From Acidobacteriota bacterium (GTDB taxonomy: Bacteria; Acidobacteriota; Vicinamibacteria; Fen-336), in the NCBI GenBank assembly GCA_011526565.1, contig WYBL01000140.1, positions 55,656 to 119,655 of the forward strand: 64,000 bases of DNA. Reading direction: 5' to 3'. Positions 43,100 through 50,926 of the stretch are shown piece after piece. Numbering within the stretch: the stretch's first letter is position 1; each line of letters begins with the position of its first letter. The translations under genes and the position numbers were made by a program. Under the pieces are notes generated by a model. That model saw nothing but the letters and a program-made list of their open reading frames with translations. It did no database searches and was not told the DNA's origin.

Positions 43100-44968
43100 T
43101 TGAAGCGGATGGGGCTGGGCCGGGCCGAACGCCCCGGCCGCCCGGGACGCGCCGGCTCACGCGAGGCGAAGGGTCCGATCGACACCCGTCGCGCCTGGCG
43201 CGAGGCGAAGGCGCTGCTGCAGGAGCACCGGCGCTCGATCGGGTTCGGCCTGGCGCTGATGGTCGTCAGCCGGCTGGCCGGGCTGGTGCTGCCGGCCTCG
43301 ACCAAGTTCCTGATCGACGACGTGCTCGGCCGCGGGCGCCACGACCTGCTGCTGCCGCTGGCGGCGGCCACCGGCGGGGCGACGCTGCTCCAGGCGGCGA
43401 CCAGCTTCGCCAACTCGCAGGTCGTGTCCGTCGCCGCCCAGCGCGCGATCATGACCATGCGCCAGCGGGTGCAGCAGCACGTGCTGCGGCTGCCCGTGCG
43501 CTGGTTCGACCAGACGAAGAGCGGCACCGTCGTCTCGCGGGTGATGAACGACGCCGAGGGCATCCGCAACCTGATCGGCACCGGGCTGATCCAGCTCGTC
43601 GGCAGCGTGATGACCGCGGTGATGGCGCTGGGCGTGCTGTTCTGGCTGCACTGGCGCCTGACCCTCGGCACGCTGCTGTTCCTGGCGGCGTTCGGGACCG
43701 CGATGGCGGTCGCCTTCCGGCGGCTGCGGCCGCTGTTCCGCGAGCGCAACGAGATCACCGCCGAGATCAGCGGCCGCCTGGCCGAGGCGATCGGCGGCGT
43801 GCGGCTGCTCAAGGTCTACGTCGCCGAGGCGCGCGAGGCCGAGGTGTTCGCCGCCGGGGCGCGGCGGCTGTTCGAGAACGTGGCCGGCACCATCACCGGC
43901 ACCAGCGCGATCACCGCGGTCTCGACGGCGATCGTCGGCGCCATCGGCGTGCTGATCATGGTCGTCGGCGCGCGCGCGATCCAGGCCGGGACGATGACGG
44001 TCGGCGATCTCGTCATGTACACCTTCTTCGTCGGCCTGACCGCGATGCCGGTGGTGCAGATCGCCAGCATCGGCACCCAGGTCAGCGAGGCGTTCGCCGG
44101 CCTCGACCGCGTGCGCGAGGTGCTCGACCTCGCCACCGAGGACGAGGAGGACGAAGCGCGCGCTCCCCTCGCGGCGGTCGCCGGGCGCGTCGAGTTCCGC
44201 GACGTGTGGTTCGAGTACGAGCCGGACGTTCCGGTGCTGAAGGGGGTCACGTTCGAGGTGCCGGCGGGCCAGACCGTCGCGCTGGTCGGCTCCTCCGGGT
44301 CGGGCAAGAGCACGATCCTCTCGCTGGTGATGGCGTTCCAGCGGCCGCAGCGCGGCCGGGTGCTGCTCGACGGCCAGGATCTGCAGGCGCTGCGCCTGCG
44401 CGACTACCGCCGCGCGCTGGGCGTCGTGATGCAGGACAACTTCCTGTTCGACGGCACGATCGCCGACAACATCGGCTTCGCGAATCCGGGCGCGACGCGC
44501 GAGGAGGTCGAGGCGGTCGCGAAGATCGCCCACGTCGACGAGTTCGCACTTCGCTTCGAGCAGGGCTACGACACGGTCGTCGGCGAGCGCGGGGTCAAGC
44601 TCTCCGGCGGCCAGCGCCAGCGGGTGGCGATCGCCCGCGCGATTCTGGCCGACCCGCGGCTGCTGCTGCTCGACGAGGCCACTTCTTCGCTCGACTCCGA
44701 GAGCGAGGCGCTGATCCGCGACGGCCTGCGCCGGCTGCGCGCCGGGCGGACCACGTTCGTGATCGCCCACCGGCTGTCGACGATCACCTCCGCCGACCAG
44801 ATCCTGGTGGTCGAGAAGGGCGAGATCGTGGAGCGCGGCAGCCACCGCGAGCTGCTGGCGCGCGGAGGCCGCTACCGCGAGCTGTACGAGCGCCAGCACC
44901 GGGTGGAGGTCGACGAGTTCATCAACCCGGGCGAGGACTTCACCGCGGCCGCGGAGCCGCCGCGGTGA
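43100..44968 (+). CDS. ABC exporter with fused membrane and ATPase domains (MsbA-like)
   Basis: The 622-residue half-transporter has six membrane helices (residues ~45-340), with MVVSRLAGLVLPASTKFLIDD at the start. The ATPase has Walker A GSSGSGKS, Q-loop VMQDNFLFDG, signature LSGGQRQR, Walker B LLLLDEATSS and the H-loop IAHRLST, all intact. It would dimerise to export a lipid or lipid-linked glycan, as MsbA does. TTG 43100 or ATG 43109 can be the start. It overlaps the next gene as GTGA. Confidence 0.92.
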   Translation: MKRMGLGRAERPGRPGRAGSREAKGPIDTRRAWREAKALLQEHRRSIGFGLALMVVSRLAGLVLPASTKFLIDDVLGRGRHDLLLPLAAATGGATLLQAATSFANSQVVSVAAQRAIMTMRQRVQQHVLRLPVRWFDQTKSGTVVSRVMNDAEGIRNLIGTGLIQLVGSVMTAVMALGVLFWLHWRLTLGTLLFLAAFGTAMAVAFRRLRPLFRERNEITAEISGRLAEAIGGVRLLKVYVAEAREAEVFAAGARRLFENVAGTITGTSAITAVSTAIVGAIGVLIMVVGARAIQAGTMTVGDLVMYTFFVGLTAMPVVQIASIGTQVSEAFAGLDRVREVLDLATEDEEDEARAPLAAVAGRVEFRDVWFEYEPDVPVLKGVTFEVPAGQTVALVGSSGSGKSTILSLVMAFQRPQRGRVLLDGQDLQALRLRDYRRALGVVMQDNFLFDGTIADNIGFANPGATREEVEAVAKIAHVDEFALRFEQGYDTVVGERGVKLSGGQRQRVAIARAILADPRLLLLDEATSSLDSESEALIRDGLRRLRAGRTTFVIAHRLSTITSADQILVVEKGEIVERGSHRELLARGGRYRELYERQHRVEVDEFINPGEDFTAAAEPPR

Positions 44969-46347
44969 GCCGGGTTCCGCTCGCGGTCAAGCTCGCCTAC
45001 GCGGCACCGGCCTTCGCGCTGGCGGTGGTGGGCATCCCGGTCTACGTCTACATCCCCAAGTTCTACACGGACGTCGTCGGCGTGAACCTGGCCGCGCTCG
45101 GCACGATCCTGGCCGGCGTGCGGGTGTTCGACGCGGTGATCGACCCGGCCATGGGCCACCTTTCCGATCGCCTCCGCACCCGCTGGGGCCGGCGGCGGCC
45201 GTGGATCGCGGGCGGCTCGCTGCTGGTCGCGCTGTTCATCTTCCTGCTGTTCGTGCCGCCGCCCGGATCGCCCGGCTTCGAGACCGCGTGGTTCGCGTTC
45301 TGCATGTACGCGCTGTTCCTGTTCTGGACGATCGTGACGGTGCCGTACGAGGCGCTCGGGCCCGAGATCACCGCCGACTACCACGAGCGCACGGCCCTGT
45401 TCGGCCTGCGCGACGGGCTGCTGATCGCCGGCACGCTGTTCGCTGCGGCCTCCCCGGCGATCGTGCAGAAGGCGTTCGGGCTGCCGGCGGACGCCGACGG
45501 CGAGCGTGCCAAGTTCTTCTGGATCGCCGTGCTCTACGCGCCGCTTGTGGTGGCCAGCGCGTGGTGGTGCACGGCCGCGGTGCGCGAACTGCCGGAGGTG
45601 GCCCGGCCGCGCGCGACGGGCCTCTGGGCCGGGATGCGCGAGGCGCTGCGCAACCGCCCGTTCGCGATCCTGCTGTCGGCGTACACGATCAGCGCGATCG
45701 GCTCCAACCTGCCGGCGACGCTGATCCTGTTCTACGTGCAGTACGTGCTGGAGTCGCCGCACGCCGACGCCTTCCTGCTGCTCTACTTCGCGACCGGCAT
45801 CGTGTTCCTGCCGGCCTGGGTGGCGATCGCGCGGCGGGTCGGCAAGAAGGCGGCATGGCTCGCCTCGATCGGCGTCAACACGGGCGCGTTCGTGGGCGTG
45901 TTCTTCCTGGGCCCCGGCGACGCCGCGCTCTACGGCGTGCTCGTCTTCTTCTCCGGCGTCGGCTTCGGCGCCACGCTGGCGCTGCCGTCCTCGATCCAGG
46001 CCGACGTGCTCGACTACGACGAGCTGAAGAGTGGCCTGCGCCGCGAGGGGCTCTACGTCGGGCTGTGGTCGATCGCCAAGCGCCTCGCGGCGGCGATCGG
46101 AGTTGGCGCCGGCCTCGGCCTGCTGGGCCTCGCCGGCTACGAGCCCAACATGCCGCAGTCCGAGACGGTCAAGTTCACGCTGCGCGTGCTGTACGCGGGT
46201 GTCCCCTCGCTGTGCAACCTGGCGGCCCTGGCGATCGCCTTCGCCTACCCGATCACGGGCGAACTCCACGCCCGCATCCTCGACGCCATCGACCGCCGCC
46301 GCCGCGGCGAACCCTTCGACGACCCGCTCGCGGCCGTGCCGCGCTGA
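44965..46347 (+). CDS. GPH-family (MelB-like) cation-coupled symporter
   Basis: Start GTG 44965, 460 residues, about 12 helices. DAVIDPAMGHLSDRLRTRWGRRRPWI near residues 53-78 is the conserved loop of glycoside-pentoside-hexuronide:cation symporters, with ALGPEITADYHERTAL as the second family landmark. The substrate could be a sugar, or a lysolipid as in LplT/MFSD2-like relatives; the position after an MsbA-like exporter leaves the lipid option open. Last gene of the plus-strand envelope run. Confidence 0.85.
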   Translation: MSRVPLAVKLAYAAPAFALAVVGIPVYVYIPKFYTDVVGVNLAALGTILAGVRVFDAVIDPAMGHLSDRLRTRWGRRRPWIAGGSLLVALFIFLLFVPPPGSPGFETAWFAFCMYALFLFWTIVTVPYEALGPEITADYHERTALFGLRDGLLIAGTLFAAASPAIVQKAFGLPADADGERAKFFWIAVLYAPLVVASAWWCTAAVRELPEVARPRATGLWAGMREALRNRPFAILLSAYTISAIGSNLPATLILFYVQYVLESPHADAFLLLYFATGIVFLPAWVAIARRVGKKAAWLASIGVNTGAFVGVFFLGPGDAALYGVLVFFSGVGFGATLALPSSIQADVLDYDELKSGLRREGLYVGLWSIAKRLAAAIGVGAGLGLLGLAGYEPNMPQSETVKFTLRVLYAGVPSLCNLAALAIAFAYPITGELHARILDAIDRRRRGEPFDDPLAAVPR

Positions 46348-46354
46348 GTCCGCC

Positions 46355-46615
46355 TCAGCCGCGCTCGCGGGCGAGCCGGGCCCGCAGGCGCTCGCCGACG
46401 CCCGCCGGCAGCGGGTCGGGGGCCGTCAGCCGCTCGCGCAGCGCCGTCAGTGCGGCGCCGAAGCGGTGGCCGAAGCGCAGGCAGTTGTCGCAGCCGCGCA
46501 GGTGCTCCTCGATCCGCGCGCGCAGTGCCGGGTCGAGGCCGCCGTCGACGTACTCCGAGAGCTCGGCCAGCACGCGGCCGCAGCGGAGGCCGGCCACGGT
46601 CCGCTCACCTTCCAT
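46355..46615 (-). CDS. Zinc-finger anti-sigma factor (short)
   Basis: The 86-residue protein has the ZAS-type motif EHLRGCDNC (HxxxCxxC) within a small helical domain and an upstream CGRVLAELSEYVDG. It has no membrane helix, so it is a soluble anti-sigma factor. Its start overlaps the end of the sigma factor gene by 11 bases, the usual arrangement for a sigma/anti-sigma pair. Confidence 0.85.
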   Translation of the reverse strand: MEGERTVAGLRCGRVLAELSEYVDGGLDPALRARIEEHLRGCDNCLRFGHRFGAALTALRERLTAPDPLPAGVGERLRARLARERG

Positions 46616-47183
46616 CGCGGCCTCCTTCGCGCAGGCGGGCGGCGAACCGCAACCGCGCGCGGTGGAGCCGGCTCTTCATCGCGGCCAGGCCGATGCCGAG
46701 CGCCGCCGCCGTTTCTTCGCCTGTCAGGCCCTCCAGCTCGCGCAGCACCAGCACCTCGCGTTCTTCGTCACCGAGCGCGTCGAGCGCCACCTGCACGCGC
46801 TCGCGTCGCTCCCGGGTGATCGCCACGGCCTCCGGGTCGTCCGCGGCGCCCCAGCCCGCCTGCTCGCCGAGTTCCTCGAGCGACGCGAACGCGCTCGGCT
46901 GGCCGGCCCGGCGGCGGTGCTGGCGATGAACCTGGTGCCGCACGATCGTCAGCAGCCAGGGCGCAGCGGAAGGCCCGCCGCGGAAACCGGCTGCCCCGCG
47001 CCAGGCCGCGAGGAACGCCTCCTGCAGCGCGTCTTCGGCGGCCGTGGCGTCGCGGGTCAGCGCCCGCGCGAAGCGGAACAGGCGAGCCTCGTGACGCGAC
47101 ACCACTCCCTCGAACGCCGCTGCGTCACCGTCCGCGGCGCGCCTCAGCAGCTCCGCGTCGTCTACCGCTTCGGGACCGGGCAC
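46605..47183 (-). CDS. ECF-type RNA polymerase sigma factor
   Basis: Start GTG 47183, 192 residues. Region 2 is clear: AAFEGVVSRHEARLFRFARALTRD..EDALQEAFLAAWRG. Region 4 is clear in LDALGDEEREVLVLRELEGLTGEETAAALGIG and KSRLHRARLRF. It is paired with the zinc-finger anti-sigma factor downstream. The start lies inside the end of the DUF2892 gene (22-base overlap), so the three are likely expressed together. Confidence 0.92.
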   Translation of the reverse strand: MPGPEAVDDAELLRRAADGDAAAFEGVVSRHEARLFRFARALTRDATAAEDALQEAFLAAWRGAAGFRGGPSAAPWLLTIVRHQVHRQHRRRAGQPSAFASLEELGEQAGWGAADDPEAVAITRERRERVQVALDALGDEEREVLVLRELEGLTGEETAAALGIGLAAMKSRLHRARLRFAARLREGGRDGR

Positions 47184-47368
47184 GTGCTCCAGCCGAACAG
47201 CGTATAGAGAGGGCAGCTCCCGAGCAGGCCCGTCGTGATCGGCACCACGCCGATCCAGCCCCAGGGCGTCTGCGGGCCCACGAACGCCAGGCTCACCAGC
47301 CCGATTCCCGCGATCACCCGCACCGCCCGGTCCAGCCCGCCCTCGTTGGTCGGAAACAGCTTGTCCAT
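47162..47368 (-). CDS. DUF2892 (YgaP-type) small membrane protein
   Basis: The 68-residue protein starts MDKLFPTNEGGLDRAVRV and has two helices (IAGIGLVSLAFVG, GVVPITTGLLGSCPLYTLFG). The GSCPLYTLFG...CP ending with two cysteines is characteristic of the domain found at the end of YgaP rhodanese. The role is unknown, though cysteine/sulfur handling has been suggested for relatives. It sits first in the sigma factor cluster. Confidence 0.85.
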   Translation of the reverse strand: MDKLFPTNEGGLDRAVRVIAGIGLVSLAFVGPQTPWGWIGVVPITTGLLGSCPLYTLFGWSTCPVPKR

Positions 47369-47462
47369 GTCGCCTCTCCTTGGCCCGGGCGCGGCCGTCG
47401 ACCCGCCCTCAGGGGGAAAGAGCCAGGCTCGACCGTGGAGGATTCACCGCGACCCTCAGAGC

Positions 47463-47858
47463 CTACTCGCGGTTCAGCGTCAGCGTGCCCGTGGCTTGCG
47501 AGCGGCCGCCTCGCCTCCTCTCGGCGTGGGTGCCGGTGAAGCTCCCGTCGCGCAGGGAGCCGCGGAACGTGAAGGTGCGGCCGCGCGTGCCCTCGTCGAC
47601 CTGGCCCACGAGTTCCCCGCGGTCGAGGCTGCCGGTGGCCGTGCCGTCGTACTGGTAGTCGCGGCCCTCGAAGCGGAACGAGAAGGAGACCCGCCAGGTG
47701 TCGGCCGCCTGCGACGTGAAGCGCGCCTGCAACGGGCCTTCGGCGGCGCCGAGGTCCCAGCGATAGCGGCCCTGGAAGCGGATCGTTTCGGCCTGGACGG
47801 CGGCGGGAGCGGCGAGAGCGAGAGCGATCGGGAGCATTCGAGCCAGCGCGTGGCGCAT
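47463..47858 (-). CDS. Small secreted protein of unknown function
   Basis: ATG 47858, 131 residues. A signal peptide (ARMLPIALALAAPAAVQA) is followed by about 110 residues rich in alternating beta-type sequence with many Gly, Thr and Arg (FRFEGRDYQYDGTATGSL... RTFTFRGSLRDGSFTGTH), suggesting a small beta-barrel or sandwich. No family is recognised. It lies upstream of the DUF2892-sigma cluster on the same strand, 94 bases away. Confidence 0.7.
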   Translation of the reverse strand: MRHALARMLPIALALAAPAAVQAETIRFQGRYRWDLGAAEGPLQARFTSQAADTWRVSFSFRFEGRDYQYDGTATGSLDRGELVGQVDEGTRGRTFTFRGSLRDGSFTGTHAERRRGGRSQATGTLTLNRE

Positions 47859-47992
47859 GAGACGACCTCGGGCCCCCTCGCACGATCGTCGACGGGAACG
47901 CCCCGTTCCGCCAGCGGCGCGTCCAGCCGGCTGGTCGCTGCCCTGCGCATCGACTTTCCGGTCGGCTACGCTGCGCCGACAAGGAGCGCGCG

Positions 47993-48805
47993 ATGAGCGA
48001 CCAGAAGGCACGGGCGGCGGGCTTCCGGCGATTGCACGACGAGGGCGTGCTGCTGCTGCCGAACGTGTGGGACGGCGGCAGCGCGCGCATGATCGAGAGC
48101 CTCGGCGCGAAGGCGCTGGCGACGAGCAGCGCGGGCGTCGCCTGGGCCCACGGCTACGCGGACGGCGACCGGCTGCCCGTCGAGCTGCTGCTGCGCACCG
48201 TCGCGACGATCGTGCGCGTGGCGCGGGTCCCGGTCAGCGTCGACGTCGAGGGCGGCTACGCCGAGGAGCCCGCGGCGGTCGCGGCCGTCGTCGCGCGCCT
48301 GGTCGACGCGGGGGCGGTCGGCCTCAACATCGAAGACGGGACCCGCGACCCGGCCCGCCTCTGCGCCTGCATCGAGGCCGCGAAGCGGGCCGTGGCCGGC
48401 CGCGGCGGCGACGTCTTCGTCAACGCGCGGACCGACGTCTACCTGCGCGCGCTGGCGCCCCCGGAGCGCCGGGTCGAGGAGACGCTCGCCCGCGCGCGCC
48501 GCTATCGCGAGGCCGGCGCGGACGGGCTGTTCGTGCCGGGCGTGACGGATGGCGAGGAGATCCGCGCGCTGGCCGCGGGCGCCGGCCTTCCGCTCAACGT
48601 CCTGGCCCGGCCGGGGCTGCCGCCCGCCGCGCGGCTCGCCGAGCTCGGCGTGCGTCGGCTGAGTGCCGGCTCGTGGGTCGCGAGCGCGGCCTTCGGGCAC
48701 CTGCGGGCGGTCGTCTCGGAGTTCCTGCGCGAGGGTTCCTGCGAGCCGCTGTTCGCGGACGCGTGGAGCTACGCCGATCTGCAGGCGCTGTTCGCCGACC
48801 GCTGA
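47993..48805 (+). CDS. Isocitrate lyase/PEP mutase superfamily protein
   Basis: ATG 47993 behind AAGGAG; 270 residues forming a TIM barrel. LLLPNVWDGGSARMIESLGAKALATSSAG is the standard N-terminal part. Metal-site acids lie in SVDVEGGY and NIEDGT, and NARTD follows. It lacks the EDKxxxxxNS loop of true PEP mutases and the KKCGH loop of isocitrate lyase. It probably acts as a C-C lyase or oxaloacetate decarboxylase-like enzyme on a small 2-oxo or hydroxy acid. It stands alone on the plus strand. Confidence 0.85.
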   Translation: MSDQKARAAGFRRLHDEGVLLLPNVWDGGSARMIESLGAKALATSSAGVAWAHGYADGDRLPVELLLRTVATIVRVARVPVSVDVEGGYAEEPAAVAAVVARLVDAGAVGLNIEDGTRDPARLCACIEAAKRAVAGRGGDVFVNARTDVYLRALAPPERRVEETLARARRYREAGADGLFVPGVTDGEEIRALAAGAGLPLNVLARPGLPPAARLAELGVRRLSAGSWVASAAFGHLRAVVSEFLREGSCEPLFADAWSYADLQALFADR

Positions 48806-48811
48806 GCCGCT

Positions 48812-49897
48812 TCAGGCCGCCCGCGTCGGCGGCGCGGCGCCCCGCAGGCGCGCCATTTCGTTGAGGCGCAGCCAGTCGAGCGGCGAGGCGGACCGGTTCC
48901 GGAGCAGGCGCGGCAGCCGGGTGAGGATCGAGAGCTGCGGGCGCGGCTCGAAGCCCAGGCGCTGGCGCGAGCGGCGGGCGTCCACGCGCAGCGCGAGGTC
49001 GATGTAGCGCCCCATCCACGGCCGCTCGAACAGGGGCGCGCCCGTCGCCTCGCAGGCGATCTCGAGCAGCGGCAGGCCGAGCCGGCACAGCGGGCGCGGC
49101 ACGAGCAGCGGTCGCAGCGGCGCGCCGGAGGCGGCCCCCGTGGCGGCGTCGAACAGCTCGCGATGCGAGGTCGCGCCGTCGGAGCTGGCGATCAGCACCG
49201 GCGCGGGGTCGATCTCGCGGCGGCGTGCGAGCAGCCGCAGCAGGAAGGCGACCGCGTCGTCGACGTGCAGGTAGGGCACCGCGGAGGCGCCGTGCCCGCC
49301 GAGCACGCGTCGCCGCCACTGCCGCGACAGCCAGGTCTCGAGCTGGCGGTAGAGCGGCTCGTACTCGCACCAGTCCGAGAACAGCGCGGCAAAGCGCACG
49401 ACGAAGCTGCGGAAGCCGCGCGGTTCGCGCACGCAGGCTTCGCCCGCGCGCTTGCTCTCGGCGTACGGCGTGTCGCCGTCGGCGGGCGAGTCCTCGTCGA
49501 GCGCGCTGCCCGCGGGCGGGAAGCGGCAGGCCGCGAGCGAGCTCGCGAAGACCACGTCGCGCGCGCCGAGCGCCGCCGCGGCCTCCAGCACGTGCCGGGT
49601 GCCGGCGACGTTGGTGCGCGCGTACTCGGGGTGGCGCTCGCCGCTCAGGTCGTAGTGGGCGGCGAGGTGGAACACGGCGTCCACGGGCGGGCTCTGCCGC
49701 AACTCCTCGACGGCCGCGGCCAGCGACGCTTCGTCGCCGACGTCGGCGAAGACCCAGCCGACGCCCGGCGGCAGCGCGAAGCCGCGTCGCGCGGGCAGCG
49801 TGCGCGAGAGACCGACCACGTCGTGCTCGCGCCGCAGCGCCTCCACGAGGTGCCGGCCCAGGAACCCCGACCCGCCGGTGACGAGCACGCGAGCCAT
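48812..49897 (-). CDS. Extended SDR, paralogue of the hydrogenase-linked SDR fusion
   Basis: The 361-residue protein has GGSGFLGRHLVEAL, HLAAHYDLSGERHPEY, FASSLAACRFPP, the catalytic YAESK and RFAALFSDWCEYEPLYRQLETWLS. The same blocks, including AALFSDWCEY and the PWM-YID...VDARR..RL end, occur in the protein at 3146-4702, so the two are clear paralogues. This one stops where the other gains its helical domain. The substrate is unknown; it may be a sugar or sterol-like ketone, as in other extended SDRs. It lies directly upstream of no partner on its strand. Confidence 0.87.
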   Translation of the reverse strand: MARVLVTGGSGFLGRHLVEALRREHDVVGLSRTLPARRGFALPPGVGWVFADVGDEASLAAAVEELRQSPPVDAVFHLAAHYDLSGERHPEYARTNVAGTRHVLEAAAALGARDVVFASSLAACRFPPAGSALDEDSPADGDTPYAESKRAGEACVREPRGFRSFVVRFAALFSDWCEYEPLYRQLETWLSRQWRRRVLGGHGASAVPYLHVDDAVAFLLRLLARRREIDPAPVLIASSDGATSHRELFDAATGAASGAPLRPLLVPRPLCRLGLPLLEIACEATGAPLFERPWMGRYIDLALRVDARRSRQRLGFEPRPQLSILTRLPRLLRNRSASPLDWLRLNEMARLRGAAPPTRAA

Positions 49898-49936
49898 TCG
49901 CCTGCGCCTCCGCGACGGATCCTACGCCTGCGCGCG

Positions 49937-50851
49937 TCAGCGCGCGGGCTTCGCCTCGCGCACCGGCAGCGGCACGTTGCACACCTCGACCTTGCCGACG
50001 GGATCGAGGAACCACTCCTCGTGGCGGTGGCGGCGGGCCTCGATCAGCGCGCGGAAGGAGTCGGTGTCCGTGCGCAGCACCTCGAGCTTCGGCCGCTCCG
50101 CCTCCGGCAGGTCGGCGACCATCCGCACGCGCCGGATCGGCACCCGCTGCTCCGCCTTCTCGTAGAAGCCGAGCGGGCCGGTGCCGCGGGGCAGCGAGGT
50201 CAGGTGCTCGATGCCCTTCATCACCCGGCCGAAGGCGGTGATGTTGCGGTCGAGGTGGCGGGGCGAGTGGCCGGTCACCACGAAGAGCTGGGCGCCGCCG
50301 CCGCTGTCGGCGGTGTTGCCGCGGCCGGCGCCCAGCACGCCGTAGCAGTGGATCATCCAGGCGCGGCCCGTCTTCGGGTCGCGGGCGGCGGGGAAGCCGC
50401 CGCTCCATCCCGCCTCGGGCGCGTAGACGTCGCCGTCGGGGTTCGGCGTGAACGGCAGGCCTGCGGCAGGCCGGTCGAACTCCGCCGGCAGCGCCGCCTT
50501 GCCGACCTTCGGCACCCGCGACTTCGCTTCGTCTTCTTCGCCGTCGCCCCACTGCACGACGTAGTTGTCCTGCACGCGGTTGACCGTGAGGCCGTCGAAG
50601 AAGCCCTCGCGCACCAGCGCCCTCACGTTCGCCGCGTGGCCGGGCGCGAACGCCGCCGAGAGCTCGATCACCACGCTCCCGCCCGCGACCTCCATCACGA
50701 GGGTGTTCTCCGCGTCGAGCGGCCGCCAGTCGGCGGCCGTGGTCGCCGCCAGCACGCCAGCGGTGGTCGGCGGCGTGGGTTGCGGCGACTGGGCGGCGAG
50801 CGGGAGCCCGGCGAGGGCCAGGGCGAGGGCGTGAGCAGCGTGACGGGGCAT
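49937..50851 (-). CDS. Secreted cyclophilin-type peptidyl-prolyl isomerase
   Basis: ATG 50851, 304 residues. A signal peptide (ALALALAGLPLAAQ) is followed by a linker and a cyclophilin domain: VVIELSAAFAPGHAANVRALVREGFFDGLTVNRV, QWGDG, GGAQLFVVTGHSPRHLDRNITAFGRV. The catalytic Arg (NRV) and the F of LFVV are present, while several binding residues deviate, so activity may be weak. An extra ~70-residue C-terminal extension is present. It would help fold proteins in the periplasm. Confidence 0.87.
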   Translation of the reverse strand: MPRHAAHALALALAGLPLAAQSPQPTPPTTAGVLAATTAADWRPLDAENTLVMEVAGGSVVIELSAAFAPGHAANVRALVREGFFDGLTVNRVQDNYVVQWGDGEEDEAKSRVPKVGKAALPAEFDRPAAGLPFTPNPDGDVYAPEAGWSGGFPAARDPKTGRAWMIHCYGVLGAGRGNTADSGGGAQLFVVTGHSPRHLDRNITAFGRVMKGIEHLTSLPRGTGPLGFYEKAEQRVPIRRVRMVADLPEAERPKLEVLRTDTDSFRALIEARRHRHEEWFLDPVGKVEVCNVPLPVREAKPAR

Positions 50852-50914
50852 CCGAACCTCCGCCGCGGATGGTATCCCGGCGATTGAATCGGAACCCGGT
50901 CCGCCGCGACCCCG

Positions 50915-50920
50915 TATACC
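50915..50920 (+). promoter_or_regulatory. Candidate -10 hexamer (TATACC) of the ADOP gene
   Basis: TATACC ends six bases before ATG 50927, the same spacing as seen for hypF and hicB, which points to a leaderless transcript. Confidence 0.35.
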
Positions 50921-50926
50921 GGTCAA

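Noticed and set aside
37708..48805. Phosphonate biosynthesis (PEP mutase + transaminase + cytidylyltransferase)
   Set aside because: The PEP-mutase superfamily protein at 47993 lacks the EDKxxxxxNS loop and lies outside the operon, so no C-P bond-forming enzyme is supported.
47993..48805. Isocitrate lyase of the glyoxylate shunt
   Set aside because: At 270 residues it is too short and it lacks the KKCGH loop.
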